Assembly (NCBI GenBank): GCA_900471525.1
Contig: UCEZ01000021.1
Location: 124,001-188,000, forward strand
Direction: 5' to 3'
Length of the DNA: 64,000 nucleotides
Origin: Hyphomicrobiales bacterium
GTDB lineage: Bacteria; Pseudomonadota; Alphaproteobacteria; Rhizobiales; Rhizobiaceae
Shown: positions 8,852 through 17,119 of the stretch, one piece after another
How positions within the stretch are numbered: the first letter of the stretch is position 1
Layout: every line of letters begins with the position of its first letter
The notes under the pieces: generated by a model
Databases searched by the model: none
The model's input: only the letters and a program-made list of their open reading frames with translations
What the model was told of the DNA's origin: nothing
Position numbers and translations under genes: made by a program

Positions 8852-9712
8852 ATGATCCAGAATGAAGTGCTCATTCCCGCTGCGGCGCGGGAAGACTTCG
8901 CGGCCAAGGGCTACACGATGCTGCCGCAGTTCTACGATGCGCAGCGTGATGTCGCGCCTATCCAGGAAGGCATCCGGGTCATTCTGGAGCTGCTTTGCCG
9001 TAAATATGCCGTCGATGCGCCGACTGAGACGGCCTGGGACGCCATGACCAAAGCCTATCCGGCGCTGATCGCCAAGAACCGCGCCTGGGGCGGCGAGGTC
9101 TATGACGCCGTCAAGCAGATCCCGGCCTTCATGCAGCTCGTCACCAAGGCGGTGAACCAGACCGTCTTCCAACATCTGCATCCGGGCTCCGTGCCGGGCA
9201 TCGCGGCCGGCGGCTACGGCATCCGCATCGACAATCCCGGCGAGGAAAAGTTCCGCGCGCAATGGCATCAGGAATTTCCGGGCCAGCTTCGCAGCCTCGA
9301 CGGTATCGTCTTCTGGACGCCGCTTCTGCCGGTGACGCCCGAGATGGGGCCGGTCCAGATTGCCGAAGGCTCGCACGCCGAAGGCCTGATTCCCGTCTAC
9401 CGCGATGACGCCGGTCTCGGAAAGAGCGGGGCCTACGCGCTGTTCATGGACAATTGCGATGAGCGGCTGGCAAAATACCAGACGGTCGCGCCGCTGACCC
9501 AGCCGGGCGACCTGATTCTGATGGACTTCCTGACCATGCATCAGGGTGGGCACAATGTATCTACAATGCCGCGCTGGAGCATCCAGTTCCGTTATTTTAA
9601 TTTCGCCGATCCGCTCGGCACGCGTATTGGCTGGGTCGGTTCGTTCGCGGCCGGCGTCGATTTTTCGAAGATACTGCCGGAACTGGTGACGGACGGGGAG
9701 AACGCGGCATGA
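8852..9712 (+). CDS. Phytanoyl-CoA dioxygenase (PhyH) family oxygenase
   Basis: A non-haem Fe(II)/2-oxoglutarate dioxygenase of the PhyH family, 286 residues. The iron facial triad is visible as H139-Q-E141 in QWHQEFPG and H230 in MHQGGHN. R241 in RWSIQFRY is the likely 2-oxoglutarate anchor. Members act on lipids, amino acids and sugars. Inside a glycan operon, hydroxylation or another oxidative change of a sugar or its substituent is the likely role, by inference. The ATG has AAGGA upstream. The stop overlaps the next methyltransferase start (ATGA). Confidence 0.82.
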   Translation: MIQNEVLIPAAAREDFAAKGYTMLPQFYDAQRDVAPIQEGIRVILELLCRKYAVDAPTETAWDAMTKAYPALIAKNRAWGGEVYDAVKQIPAFMQLVTKAVNQTVFQHLHPGSVPGIAAGGYGIRIDNPGEEKFRAQWHQEFPGQLRSLDGIVFWTPLLPVTPEMGPVQIAEGSHAEGLIPVYRDDAGLGKSGAYALFMDNCDERLAKYQTVAPLTQPGDLILMDFLTMHQGGHNVSTMPRWSIQFRYFNFADPLGTRIGWVGSFAAGVDFSKILPELVTDGENAA

Positions 9713-10872
9713 CGGCTTGCCGCGTTTGTGGAGCTCATATCGCCAAGGCCTCCTATGAGGCGTCGGCGCCGGCATTGACGTCGATGATGGCCTTCATCGA
9801 CATTCCGACGCTTGCCTATGTCTGCGACGGTTGCGGCCATGCGCAATGCGCCGACCTGCCGGATATCGAGACCTTCTATGACACGACCTACCGGATTTCA
9901 CTGGAATCGGACGATCACGACCAGATCTTCGCGGTGACCGCGGATGGAACGCCAATCTACCGCACCGATCATCAGGCGGCCATTGGCCTGCGTCTGCTGG
10001 ATCTACCGCAAGGCGCTGCCATTCTCGACTATGGTGCGGGCAAGGCCACGACCTTGCGCAAGATGTGCGCGGCGCGACCGGACCTGCATCCGCATGTCTT
10101 CGATGTCAGCCGGGACTATGTGCCAGCGTGGGATGGCTGGGTCGCAGGCGAGGATCAGGCAACCTATACCGTGCCGGAGGCCTGGGCCGGCCGGTTCGAC
10201 GCCATTATCAGCCACTTCGTCATAGAGCACGTCGCAGAGCCCGTCGGTTTCCTCAAGACGCTGCGGGCGCTTCTGGCACCGGGCGGACGCGTGCTTCTGT
10301 CGATGCCGGACGTTGCTGCCAATCCGGGCGACATGACAGTCGCCGACCATCTCAACCATTTCAGTCGAGCATCGCTGAACCGAGCGCTCCAGCTTTCGGG
10401 CTTTGCGCTCGAAACGATCGATAGCGACGCTTTCCCGGGCGCATTTTTCGCGGTTGCCCTGCGTTCGGAAGAACCGGTGGCGATGGCGATCGACGGTGAC
10501 CGGCAGGAAATCGCGGCAGCTGCGGCAAAGGCCAGGGAAATCTGTGACTTCTGGAAGCAAGCGACCAGAAGGCTCGACGGTGCGGCCAAGCAGTTTTCCG
10601 GCAAACGCGCGGCAGTCTACGGCTCCGGCTTCTATGGCAGCTGGATCTGCAGCCGCATCGAAGCGGATGTCGATTTCCGTGTCTTCCTTGACCAGAACCC
10701 GCAACTGCAGGGATCGACCCATTTCAATCGCCCGGTTCTGGCGCCAGCAAACCTCGATCAGGATGTCGATGTGGTCTTCGTCGGCCTCAATCCGCTGAAG
10801 GCCCGCGCCGCCATTGCCGGTCAGGCGGCACTGCACCGGCCCGGACTGGATCTCGTCTGGATCGACGGCTGA
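9709..10872 (+). CDS. Methyltransferase with zinc-binding N-terminus and C-terminal accessory domain
   Basis: A 387-residue protein with the same three-part plan as the gene at 5762. There is a CxxC...CxxC zinc site (CRVCG, CDGCG), a Rossmann SAM domain (ILDYGAGKATTLRKM near residue 105, then IISHFVIEHV), and a C-terminal domain with AVYGSGFYGS. The catalytic YHEH motif of the C3-methyltransferases is absent and DHLNHFS stands at the equivalent place. It may therefore methylate another position or an oxygen. It follows the PhyH gene with an ATGA overlap, so the two products are made together. The substrate is unknown. Confidence 0.78.
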   Translation: MTACRVCGAHIAKASYEASAPALTSMMAFIDIPTLAYVCDGCGHAQCADLPDIETFYDTTYRISLESDDHDQIFAVTADGTPIYRTDHQAAIGLRLLDLPQGAAILDYGAGKATTLRKMCAARPDLHPHVFDVSRDYVPAWDGWVAGEDQATYTVPEAWAGRFDAIISHFVIEHVAEPVGFLKTLRALLAPGGRVLLSMPDVAANPGDMTVADHLNHFSRASLNRALQLSGFALETIDSDAFPGAFFAVALRSEEPVAMAIDGDRQEIAAAAAKAREICDFWKQATRRLDGAAKQFSGKRAAVYGSGFYGSWICSRIEADVDFRVFLDQNPQLQGSTHFNRPVLAPANLDQDVDVVFVGLNPLKARAAIAGQAALHRPGLDLVWIDG

Positions 10873-10995
10873 CTGGCGTAATAGCGGCCAGCCTCGCGAA
10901 AGGCTTTGGCGATAGTTTCGCCCTGTCGAAGTGCCGGATGACGGGCCGCCATGGTGGCGGCTCTCCCGGCAAATCGGACAACGCTTGAACGGGTC

Positions 10996-11712
10996 ATGAG
11001 CCGGAATATCGTTATTTCACAGTCGATGTATTTTCCCTGGGTGGGTCTGCTGGAGCAGATCCGGCTCGCGGACGTCTTTGTGCATTACGACGATGTGCAA
11101 TATTCGAAGGGCAGTTTCAGCAATCGCGTACAGGTGAAGGGCGTCAACGGCATCAGCTGGATGACCCTGCCATTGCGGGACTATCATCTGGGCCAGCGGA
11201 TCGACGAGGTCATGCTCGATGACCGCAGCGACTGGCGCAGCAAGCACCGGGAAATCCTGCGGCAGGCTTATCTGAAGGCGCCATTCCGCCACGAAATGCT
11301 GGCGCTGGTGGATCGCGTTTTTGCGCAGAACACCGTTACGGTCGGGGATATTTCGCGCCAGTCCATGCTGGAGCTGGCGGCCTATTTCCGCCTGGACAGG
11401 CCTCAATTTCTCTCGTCGCAATCGCTTCCCATTCCGGGTTCGAGCAGTGAACGTGTCTGCGATATCGTCGAGCATCTCGAGGGCACCGTTTACATCACCG
11501 GGCATGGCGCCCGGAATTATTTGAACCATACCCTTTTCGAGGAAAAGGGTATTTCCGTCGAATACATGCAGTATGAGCGGACACCCTATCCGCAATTGAA
11601 CGGCGACTTCACCCCCTATGTGACCGCCCTCGACCTCGTCGCCAATTGCGGCGTTGAGGGCGCGAAAATGATTCACTCGGGAACGATCGGTTGGAAGGAA
11701 TTCACGCAATGA
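10996..11712 (+). CDS. WbqC-like family protein
   Basis: A 238-residue protein of the WbqC-like family, found in O-antigen and other glycan clusters, whose biochemical role is not firmly known to me. The family opening ISQSMYFPWVGLLEQIRLAD and the motifs YDDVQYSKGSF, WMTLPL and YITGHGARNYL are all present. The ATG at 10996 is used because the family N-terminus begins there. It has only a weak ribosome-binding site and follows a 123-bp gap. It is the first gene of five joined by ATGA overlaps, which ties it to the methyltransferase, SDR, ATP-grasp and phosphoesterase downstream. Confidence 0.83.
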   Translation: MSRNIVISQSMYFPWVGLLEQIRLADVFVHYDDVQYSKGSFSNRVQVKGVNGISWMTLPLRDYHLGQRIDEVMLDDRSDWRSKHREILRQAYLKAPFRHEMLALVDRVFAQNTVTVGDISRQSMLELAAYFRLDRPQFLSSQSLPIPGSSSERVCDIVEHLEGTVYITGHGARNYLNHTLFEEKGISVEYMQYERTPYPQLNGDFTPYVTALDLVANCGVEGAKMIHSGTIGWKEFTQ

Positions 11713-12434
11713 AGACAGAAAATCTCGATGCCGTCACATCCGAGTATCGACCGAACGCCGCGACGGCGATCGAGAACGATCTCATTCTGAACTGGTATCC
11801 GGAGCGGATCATCCGGCGGTTCGGTAGGGTGGGTTCCATCCTCGAACTGGGGATCGGTCACGGTTATACGCCGGGGCTCTTCAATGCGGCCTGCGACCGC
11901 CATGTCATCATCGAAGGCTCGCAGCTGGTGATCGACCTCTTCAAGGAGAAGAGCCCGGAGTTCACCGGCGAAGTCGTCTTCTCCTATTTCGAGGAGTTCG
12001 ACACGGAGGAACGTTTCGACGCCATCGTCATGGGCTTCGTTCTGGAGCATGTCGACGACCCGGGAATGCTGCTCGCTCGTTTCAAGAAATTCCTCAAGCC
12101 GGGCGGTCGTATCTATGTGGCAGTGCCCAACGCCAAGTCGATGAACCGGCGGCTGGGTGTCGAGCTCGGCAAGATCGACGACATCTACAGTCTGAACGCC
12201 AATGACCACGCACTGGGTCACAAACGGCAATATTGCCGCGATACGTTGAAGCAAGAGATGCGGCAACATGGCTACGAGGTCAGCCTCGAAGAGGGCATTT
12301 ACCTCAAGCCGCTGCCGTTGGCGGTTTTGAAGACTCTTCCGGATTTCCAGGAAAATCTCGATGCAATGCTGCGCGTCGGCATCGATTTCCCCGATCTCTG
12401 TGTTGCGCTCCTGATGGAAGCCACCGTGCAATGA
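11709..12434 (+). CDS. Class I SAM-dependent methyltransferase
   Basis: A 241-residue Rossmann methyltransferase of the UbiE/Methyltransf_11/23 type. It has the SAM loop ILELGIGHGYTPGLF, an acidic residue at the end of strand 2 (IIEGS), and the post-motif segments IVMGFVLEHVDDP and LKPGGRIYVAVPNA. The start at 11709 gives an ATGA overlap with the WbqC-like gene and removes six unlikely residues. Its partners suggest methylation of a glycan sugar or of an attached acid. It lacks the zinc-binding N-terminus of the other methyltransferases in the locus. Confidence 0.85.
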   Translation: MKTENLDAVTSEYRPNAATAIENDLILNWYPERIIRRFGRVGSILELGIGHGYTPGLFNAACDRHVIIEGSQLVIDLFKEKSPEFTGEVVFSYFEEFDTEERFDAIVMGFVLEHVDDPGMLLARFKKFLKPGGRIYVAVPNAKSMNRRLGVELGKIDDIYSLNANDHALGHKRQYCRDTLKQEMRQHGYEVSLEEGIYLKPLPLAVLKTLPDFQENLDAMLRVGIDFPDLCVALLMEATVQ

Positions 12435-13306
12435 AGACTGCGGCCGTCATCGGCGCACGCTCGATGCTGGGTAGCCAGCTTGTCGAGCGGTTGACGGCGC
12501 GAGGTGTTGTGACGGTAACCGTCGGGCGGTCCGAGGCGGACGATATTCTGTTTGACCTGAGTGATGAGAGAGCCGAGGTTCCGCAGGCGGTTTCTGCGGA
12601 TGTCGTCTTTCATTGTGCCGCGAGTTTTGCCGGCGACAGCGACGAGGGCTTCCGCCAGAACTTTGCCGCCAATGCGGCAAGTGCCTTCACCGTTGCCGGG
12701 CTCGTGCGGGATTTGAAGGCCAAGGCGCTCGTCTATGCCGGATCGGCGTCCTCCGACCGGACGCTGGATCCGGGCAATTTCACTTCCTATGGCCTGACCA
12801 AGGGGCTTGCCGAGCAGGTTTTCGATTGGGCGCTGCAGCGGCAGAATGTCCGGTTCTGCAGCCTCCGTTTTTCCCAGCTCTTCGATACGCAGGGCCGGTG
12901 CTGCGACCATCAGGCCTGGTTCGGTCGCGTCATTGCCTATGCCTCGCGTGGGCAGGATATCCGCATGCCGCGGTCCGATGGTGTTCGCAATTTCATTCAT
13001 GTCCGCGACGCTGCCGACCTGATGATCCGGGCGGCAGAGAGCGACGCGAGCGGGGTGCTCGACGTCGTTCACCCGCAATCTCTGACGATCGAGGAGATCG
13101 CCGGAATTGCCTATGAGGCGTTCGGGACGGGCGGGCGATCTGTCGTCGTTCCGGAGAAGCCACCGTTCCGGCCGATCCATTTTCCGGACGGCGCACAAGC
13201 CTTCGAACAGCTTGGCTTGTACCCGGCAATCGATATGGGTGAGGGTATCCGGATGATCCGCGATGCGGGTACGGCAAAAGCTTTCGGGCCGATGGATATT
13301 TCATGA
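12431..13306 (+). CDS. NAD-dependent epimerase/dehydratase (SDR), putative sugar 4-ketoreductase
   Basis: An extended SDR of 291 residues. The nucleotide loop is a variant: G8-A-R-S-M-L-G14, with Ser in place of the middle Gly. The catalytic Tyr and Lys lie in TSYGLTKGLAE. Such RmlD/GDP-sugar-reductase-like proteins often reduce the 4-keto group of activated 6-deoxysugars. That step is missing from the rfbFG-epimerase-methyltransferase module, so it is a good candidate here. The start at 12431 overlaps the preceding stop (ATGA). UDP/CDP specificity cannot be read from sequence. Confidence 0.8.
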   Translation: MKTAAVIGARSMLGSQLVERLTARGVVTVTVGRSEADDILFDLSDERAEVPQAVSADVVFHCAASFAGDSDEGFRQNFAANAASAFTVAGLVRDLKAKALVYAGSASSDRTLDPGNFTSYGLTKGLAEQVFDWALQRQNVRFCSLRFSQLFDTQGRCCDHQAWFGRVIAYASRGQDIRMPRSDGVRNFIHVRDAADLMIRAAESDASGVLDVVHPQSLTIEEIAGIAYEAFGTGGRSVVVPEKPPFRPIHFPDGAQAFEQLGLYPAIDMGEGIRMIRDAGTAKAFGPMDIS

Positions 13307-14298
13307 CGGCAAACAGTCAAAAACAGCCCGGAGATACGATCACCGTCGTCGTGACGGCGGTCGGCGCGCTGATCGGGCAAGGCATCATCGCCTCGCTGCG
13401 CAGGGCCGGGTTGCCGGTGCGTGTCATCGGCGTCGACCGCGATCCGCGCGGCATCGGGCGCTACTGGTGCGACGCTTTCTTCGCCAAGCCTGTGGTTGAG
13501 GAAGATTCGGCGGAGTATCTCGCCTTTTGGAAAGACCTACTGGTTCGCGAGGATGTCGATCTCGTCCTGCCTGGGCTCGAACTCGATGTCCTGTTCTTCA
13601 GCCGCAACAGGGCCTCGTTCGTCGATATTCGCACCAGCATCGTGCTCAACGATCCCGCGGTGATCGAACTGGCGCAGGACAAGTGGGATTTTGGCGAAGA
13701 ACTGCTACGGCTTGGCCTGCCGGCAATCCCCTCGCGCCTCAATCTGGGTTGGACTGAATGCGCCCGCGATCTCGGCACTCCGCTGCTATTGAAACCCCGG
13801 CAGGGCAACGGCTCGCGCGGTATTGCCGTGCTGAGGGACGAGGACGATTTCAATTACTGGAGCCGAAAGAGCAGGGATGCGTTCCTGATCCAGAAATTCA
13901 TCGGCAGCGATGACGAGGAATTCACCGTTGGCGCTTTCGGCTTCGGCGACGGCACGGCGCTGCAGCCGATCATCTTCCGGCGAAAACTCTCGGTCGCCGG
14001 TAATACGCAATATGCCGAGGTCGTCGATCATCCTGTGCTGGCCGACGTGGTCGAAAAGATGGCGGCGCTCTTTAAGCCGCTTGGGCCGACGAACTACCAG
14101 TTCCGCATGGATGGCGAGACGCCCTATCTGCTGGAGATCAATCCGCGATTTTCCAGCAGCACATCGCTGCGCGCCGCCTTTGGCTACAATGAAGCCGCCA
14201 TGTCAGTCGAGTTCTATCTCCACGGCAGGAAGCCGCAAATGCCGCATGTCATCCCTGGCCGCGGCTGGCGGTATTATGAAGACTATGTGGTGACATGA
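13303..14298 (+). CDS. ATP-grasp ligase (CarB-like)
   Basis: A 331-residue ATP-grasp enzyme. The N-terminal Rossmann-like domain (VVVTAVGALIGQGIIASL) resembles CarB/PylC-type proteins. It is followed by the ATP-binding lobe (PLLLKPRQGNGSRGI), and the metal-binding EINPRFSSS segment lies near residue 285. ATP-grasp enzymes activate a carboxylate as an acyl phosphate and join it to an amine or thiol. In a glycan locus with a nearby amino-sugar transaminase this suggests amide linkage of an amino acid or other acid to an amino sugar; that is inference. It overlaps neighbours on both sides by ATGA. Confidence 0.84.
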   Translation: MTANSQKQPGDTITVVVTAVGALIGQGIIASLRRAGLPVRVIGVDRDPRGIGRYWCDAFFAKPVVEEDSAEYLAFWKDLLVREDVDLVLPGLELDVLFFSRNRASFVDIRTSIVLNDPAVIELAQDKWDFGEELLRLGLPAIPSRLNLGWTECARDLGTPLLLKPRQGNGSRGIAVLRDEDDFNYWSRKSRDAFLIQKFIGSDDEEFTVGAFGFGDGTALQPIIFRRKLSVAGNTQYAEVVDHPVLADVVEKMAALFKPLGPTNYQFRMDGETPYLLEINPRFSSSTSLRAAFGYNEAAMSVEFYLHGRKPQMPHVIPGRGWRYYEDYVVT

Positions 14299-14984
14299 TC
14301 GCAATCATCTCGGATATCCATGGCAATCTGCCTGCTCTGAAAGCGGTTCTGGCAAGGATCGATGCACTTGGCTGCGAGACGATTATCTCGCTGGGCGATG
14401 TTGTCGGCTATTATGCGCAGCCGGGCGAATGTGTCGATCTTCTGCGCGAGCGCGATATCATCAATATCCTCGGCAATCACGACCACTATATCGTCAGCGG
14501 CGAAGGCTGCCCGCGCTCCAAGCTGGTCTCCGACATCACCGAATACCAGCGCGGTATCATCTCGGCGGAGCAGGTGTCGTGGCTTGCCGAATCCCGGCCC
14601 TACATCATCGATGGTTCGACCTTTTTCATCCATGGCGGCTGGCAGGATCCGGTCGATCAGTATCTCTATGCGATTTCCGAGGCGGATATTCCGGCGGAGG
14701 CTGAAATCTTCTTCGCCGGCCATACGCATGTGCAGGTCCTGCTCGATGTGAAAGGCAAGACCTTCTGCAATCCCGGCGCCGTTGGCCAGCCACGTGACGG
14801 CGATCCGCGCGCGGCCTTTGCCACGTTCGAGGATGGGCGCATTGAGTTGCGCCGCGTCGGATATGACATCGACGAAACAGCTTTTCATATGAAGGAAGCC
14901 GGGTTTCCGGCCAGGTGCTACGAGAACCTCTATGTCGGCGCTCAGATCGGCGGCCGGATCGACAGGATCACGCTGGCCGCCTGA
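14295..14984 (+). CDS. Calcineurin-like metallophosphoesterase (YfcE/MJ0936 type)
   Basis: A 229-residue metallophosphoesterase with the full metal-binding set: D7-I-H9 in SDIHGN, D35 in LGDVVG, N61-H62-D in GNHDHY, an internal histidine (IHGGW), and the terminal GHTH followed by NPGAVGQPRDGD. It hydrolyses phosphomonoesters or diesters and is predicted to be cytosolic. As the last gene of the coupled cassette it may remove a phosphate from an intermediate or turn over a nucleotide by-product; the substrate is unknown. Transcription stops at the hairpin at 15072. Confidence 0.87.
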   Translation: MIAIISDIHGNLPALKAVLARIDALGCETIISLGDVVGYYAQPGECVDLLRERDIINILGNHDHYIVSGEGCPRSKLVSDITEYQRGIISAEQVSWLAESRPYIIDGSTFFIHGGWQDPVDQYLYAISEADIPAEAEIFFAGHTHVQVLLDVKGKTFCNPGAVGQPRDGDPRAAFATFEDGRIELRRVGYDIDETAFHMKEAGFPARCYENLYVGAQIGGRIDRITLAA

Positions 14985-15071
14985 CAGCGGATCATTTCCA
15001 GATCACATCTATTGACCGCTGATGTACGGCTCGCCGTTTGCCTCGGTTCGTCCAGGCAACCGTCGGAATAA

Positions 15072-15109
15072 GCAAAGGCCGGTGACGCTGGAACGTCACC
15101 GGCCTTTGC
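15072..15109. terminator. Perfect bidirectional terminator between the two glycan arms
   Basis: A 16-bp perfect inverted repeat (15072-15087 and 15094-15109) with a 6-base loop lies between convergent genes ending at 14984 (+) and 15126 (-). A/T runs inside the stem ends (AAAGG / CCTTT) serve both directions. Confidence 0.88.
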
Positions 15110-15125
15110 CGTTAATTGGGCTGGA

Positions 15126-15890
15126 TCAGGCTGCGTCGGGCAAACGCACGCAATAGCCGCCCGGCGAAGAGGCGAGAACCAGCTTGCCGTTGATCACCGG
15201 ATCGACGTGGAACCGGTCGGTTTCCTTGAGGTAGTCGTTAAGCGCGCTCAACGGCTCATCACCGGCGAACCAGGCCTTCGAGCGTTTCTTCGGGGCTTGC
15301 TCGGCGGTCCAGTGCGCGGCCGCTGTATCAGCCACTACGAGATAGCATCCGGCCGTGACCAGCGGGCCGTAGGCGCGGCATTCGGCCAGCACATGCTTAT
15401 AGGAATGGTCGCTGTCGAGCACGACCATGACCCTGGCGCCTTCCGGGATGAGGTCACGGACGGCCCGCAGCGTGGCGTCGTCAACGGAACCACCCTCGAT
15501 AAGCGCAATGCGGCTTGCCATCGGATGGGTCTCGATGGCTTCGCGGTTGTGGGCGCGGATGTCGATGTCGACACCGATCACCTTGCCCTTGTCGTTGCCG
15601 GTCATCGCCAGAAGCGAGGCCATGAAGATCATCGAGCCGCCGCGCGCGACGCCGGTTTCGATGATGATGTCAGGCCGGGTGTTCCAGATGACCTCCTGCG
15701 TTGCCATGATATCGGCCGGCAGCTGGATGATCGGAACGCCCATCCAGCTCCAGAGGTAGGAATAATCATAAGCGTCGAGTGCCAGCATCGTATCGATGGA
15801 TTGCTTGAAGACTTGTGTGTCCTTGCCCAGCGCCAGGCACATTTCTTCCTTATGCGCTTCAAATTCCTGGCGGTCGTCTTTGGTTGTCAT
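15126..15890 (-). CDS. Cephalosporin hydroxylase (CmcI) family protein
   Basis: A 254-residue member of the CmcI family, which adopts a SAM-methyltransferase Rossmann fold. Members in glycan clusters are believed to be methyltransferases, not hydroxylases. The binding loop PDIIIETGVARGGSMIFMASLL, the acidic VIGVDIDIR and VLDSDHSY (metal/catalytic region) are visible. It is the last gene of the leftward arm, after a DegT aminotransferase. O-methylation of a sugar is the best guess. The ATG at 15890 has AAAGG upstream. Confidence 0.83.
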   Translation of the reverse strand: MTTKDDRQEFEAHKEEMCLALGKDTQVFKQSIDTMLALDAYDYSYLWSWMGVPIIQLPADIMATQEVIWNTRPDIIIETGVARGGSMIFMASLLAMTGNDKGKVIGVDIDIRAHNREAIETHPMASRIALIEGGSVDDATLRAVRDLIPEGARVMVVLDSDHSYKHVLAECRAYGPLVTAGCYLVVADTAAAHWTAEQAPKKRSKAWFAGDEPLSALNDYLKETDRFHVDPVINGKLVLASSPGGYCVRLPDAA

Positions 15891-15964
15891 GTGATTTAGC
15901 GCCTTTGTCTTTCAAAATGGCTGTCTAAGGCCGTGTGGAAGGCGGCGAGCGATACGCCGTTGTT

Positions 15965-17119
15965 TCAAGCGGATTTCGCCAAGGGCGGCTCGCCGGCGGT
16001 ATGGCTGTCGATCAGGCCGACGATGACGTCCGTTACGCGGCTTATCTCGTCCTCGGTCATATCGTGGTAGCTGGGCAGGTTGATGGCGCGCTCCGGAATG
16101 TCCCAGGCATGCCGGTTGCTGCGTTTCTCGTCAAACATCGGCAGGCTGGTCAGCGGATGGAAGAAAACACGCGCGTCGATATTGGCGGCGCTGAAGGCCT
16201 GCTGCAGCATTTCGCGGGTAATCCCCATATCGCGGTCGAAGACGGCGGTCGGCATCCAGGCGCCGTTCACCGTGCCGGCATTTTCAGGATTGAGGCTAAT
16301 GCTCTGATAGGCTTTGAGCTTGTCGGCATAGCTTGCCAAGATCTCGCGTTTACGGGCAATCAGACCCTCGATGCGCTCCAGCTGGCCGCAGCCAAGGGCT
16401 GCCTGGATGTTCGACATCTTATATTTGAAGCCGACATCGTCGGGCCAGAACTGCTTTTTCTGGCTTCGCGCCCGACCGTGATTGCTTGATGTCAGGACCT
16501 TTTCGAACAGGGCGTCATCGTTGGTGACGAACATGCCGCCTTCGCCGGTCGTCAGCGTCTTGGTGCCGTGGAAGGAGAAGGTACCGAAAAGGCCCATCGC
16601 GCCGGCGCGTCGGCCATGCCATTCGGAGCCGATCGCCTCGGCCGCATCCTCGATCACCGGAATGCCGTGGCGGCGGCCGATGTCGAGAAGACGGTCCATG
16701 TCGCAGAGATTGCCGTAGATATGGGTGGCGATGATCGCCTTCGTCTTCGGCGTAATGTGGCGCTCCGCGTCGGCCGGATCGATGCACCAGCTGTTGGGCA
16801 GGATATCGACGAAAACCGGCGTTGCGCCGAGATGGACTACGGGTGCCGCCGTCGCAATCCAGTTGGTATCGGCGAGAATGACCTCGTCGCCCCCTCCGAT
16901 GCCAAGTGCTGCAAGGCCCATGTGCATGGCGCCGGTGCAGCTCGACGTGGCGATCGCATGGCTGGCGCCAAGGTGCTTGCGAAAGCCGTCCTCGAAGCGG
17001 ACGATATAGTCGTAGCACCGCTCGCCCCAGCCATTGGCGGCGGCGTCGGCGGCGTAGGCCACTTCGAGTTCGGTGATCGAGGGCTTGGTATAGGAAATTC
17101 TTGCCGTCTTCGCGGTCAT
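15965..17119 (-). CDS. DegT/DnrJ/EryC1 sugar aminotransferase
   Basis: A PLP-dependent sugar aminotransferase of 384 residues, resembling GDP-perosamine synthase and other enzymes that transaminate 4-keto or 3-keto sugar nucleotides. The cofactor lysine K187 is present in FSFHGTKTLTTGEGGM, so this is an aminotransferase and not a ColD-type dehydratase, which carries His there. Other family motifs are VIEDAAEAIGS and NHGRARSQKK. It overlaps the upstream glycosyltransferase gene by ATGA. It gives the locus an amino-sugar branch that could supply the amine for the ATP-grasp ligase. Confidence 0.9.
   Translation of the reverse strand: MTAKTARISYTKPSITELEVAYAADAAANGWGERCYDYIVRFEDGFRKHLGASHAIATSSCTGAMHMGLAALGIGGGDEVILADTNWIATAAPVVHLGATPVFVDILPNSWCIDPADAERHITPKTKAIIATHIYGNLCDMDRLLDIGRRHGIPVIEDAAEAIGSEWHGRRAGAMGLFGTFSFHGTKTLTTGEGGMFVTNDDALFEKVLTSSNHGRARSQKKQFWPDDVGFKYKMSNIQAALGCGQLERIEGLIARKREILASYADKLKAYQSISLNPENAGTVNGAWMPTAVFDRDMGITREMLQQAFSAANIDARVFFHPLTSLPMFDEKRSNRHAWDIPERAINLPSYHDMTEDEISRVTDVIVGLIDSHTAGEPPLAKSA

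Noticed and set aside
10946-10960. A short palindrome (CCGCCATGGTGGCGG) before the WbqC-like gene
   Set aside because: It has a 6-bp stem and 3-base loop with no T-run and an unclear position. GC-rich DNA gives many such hairpins by chance.
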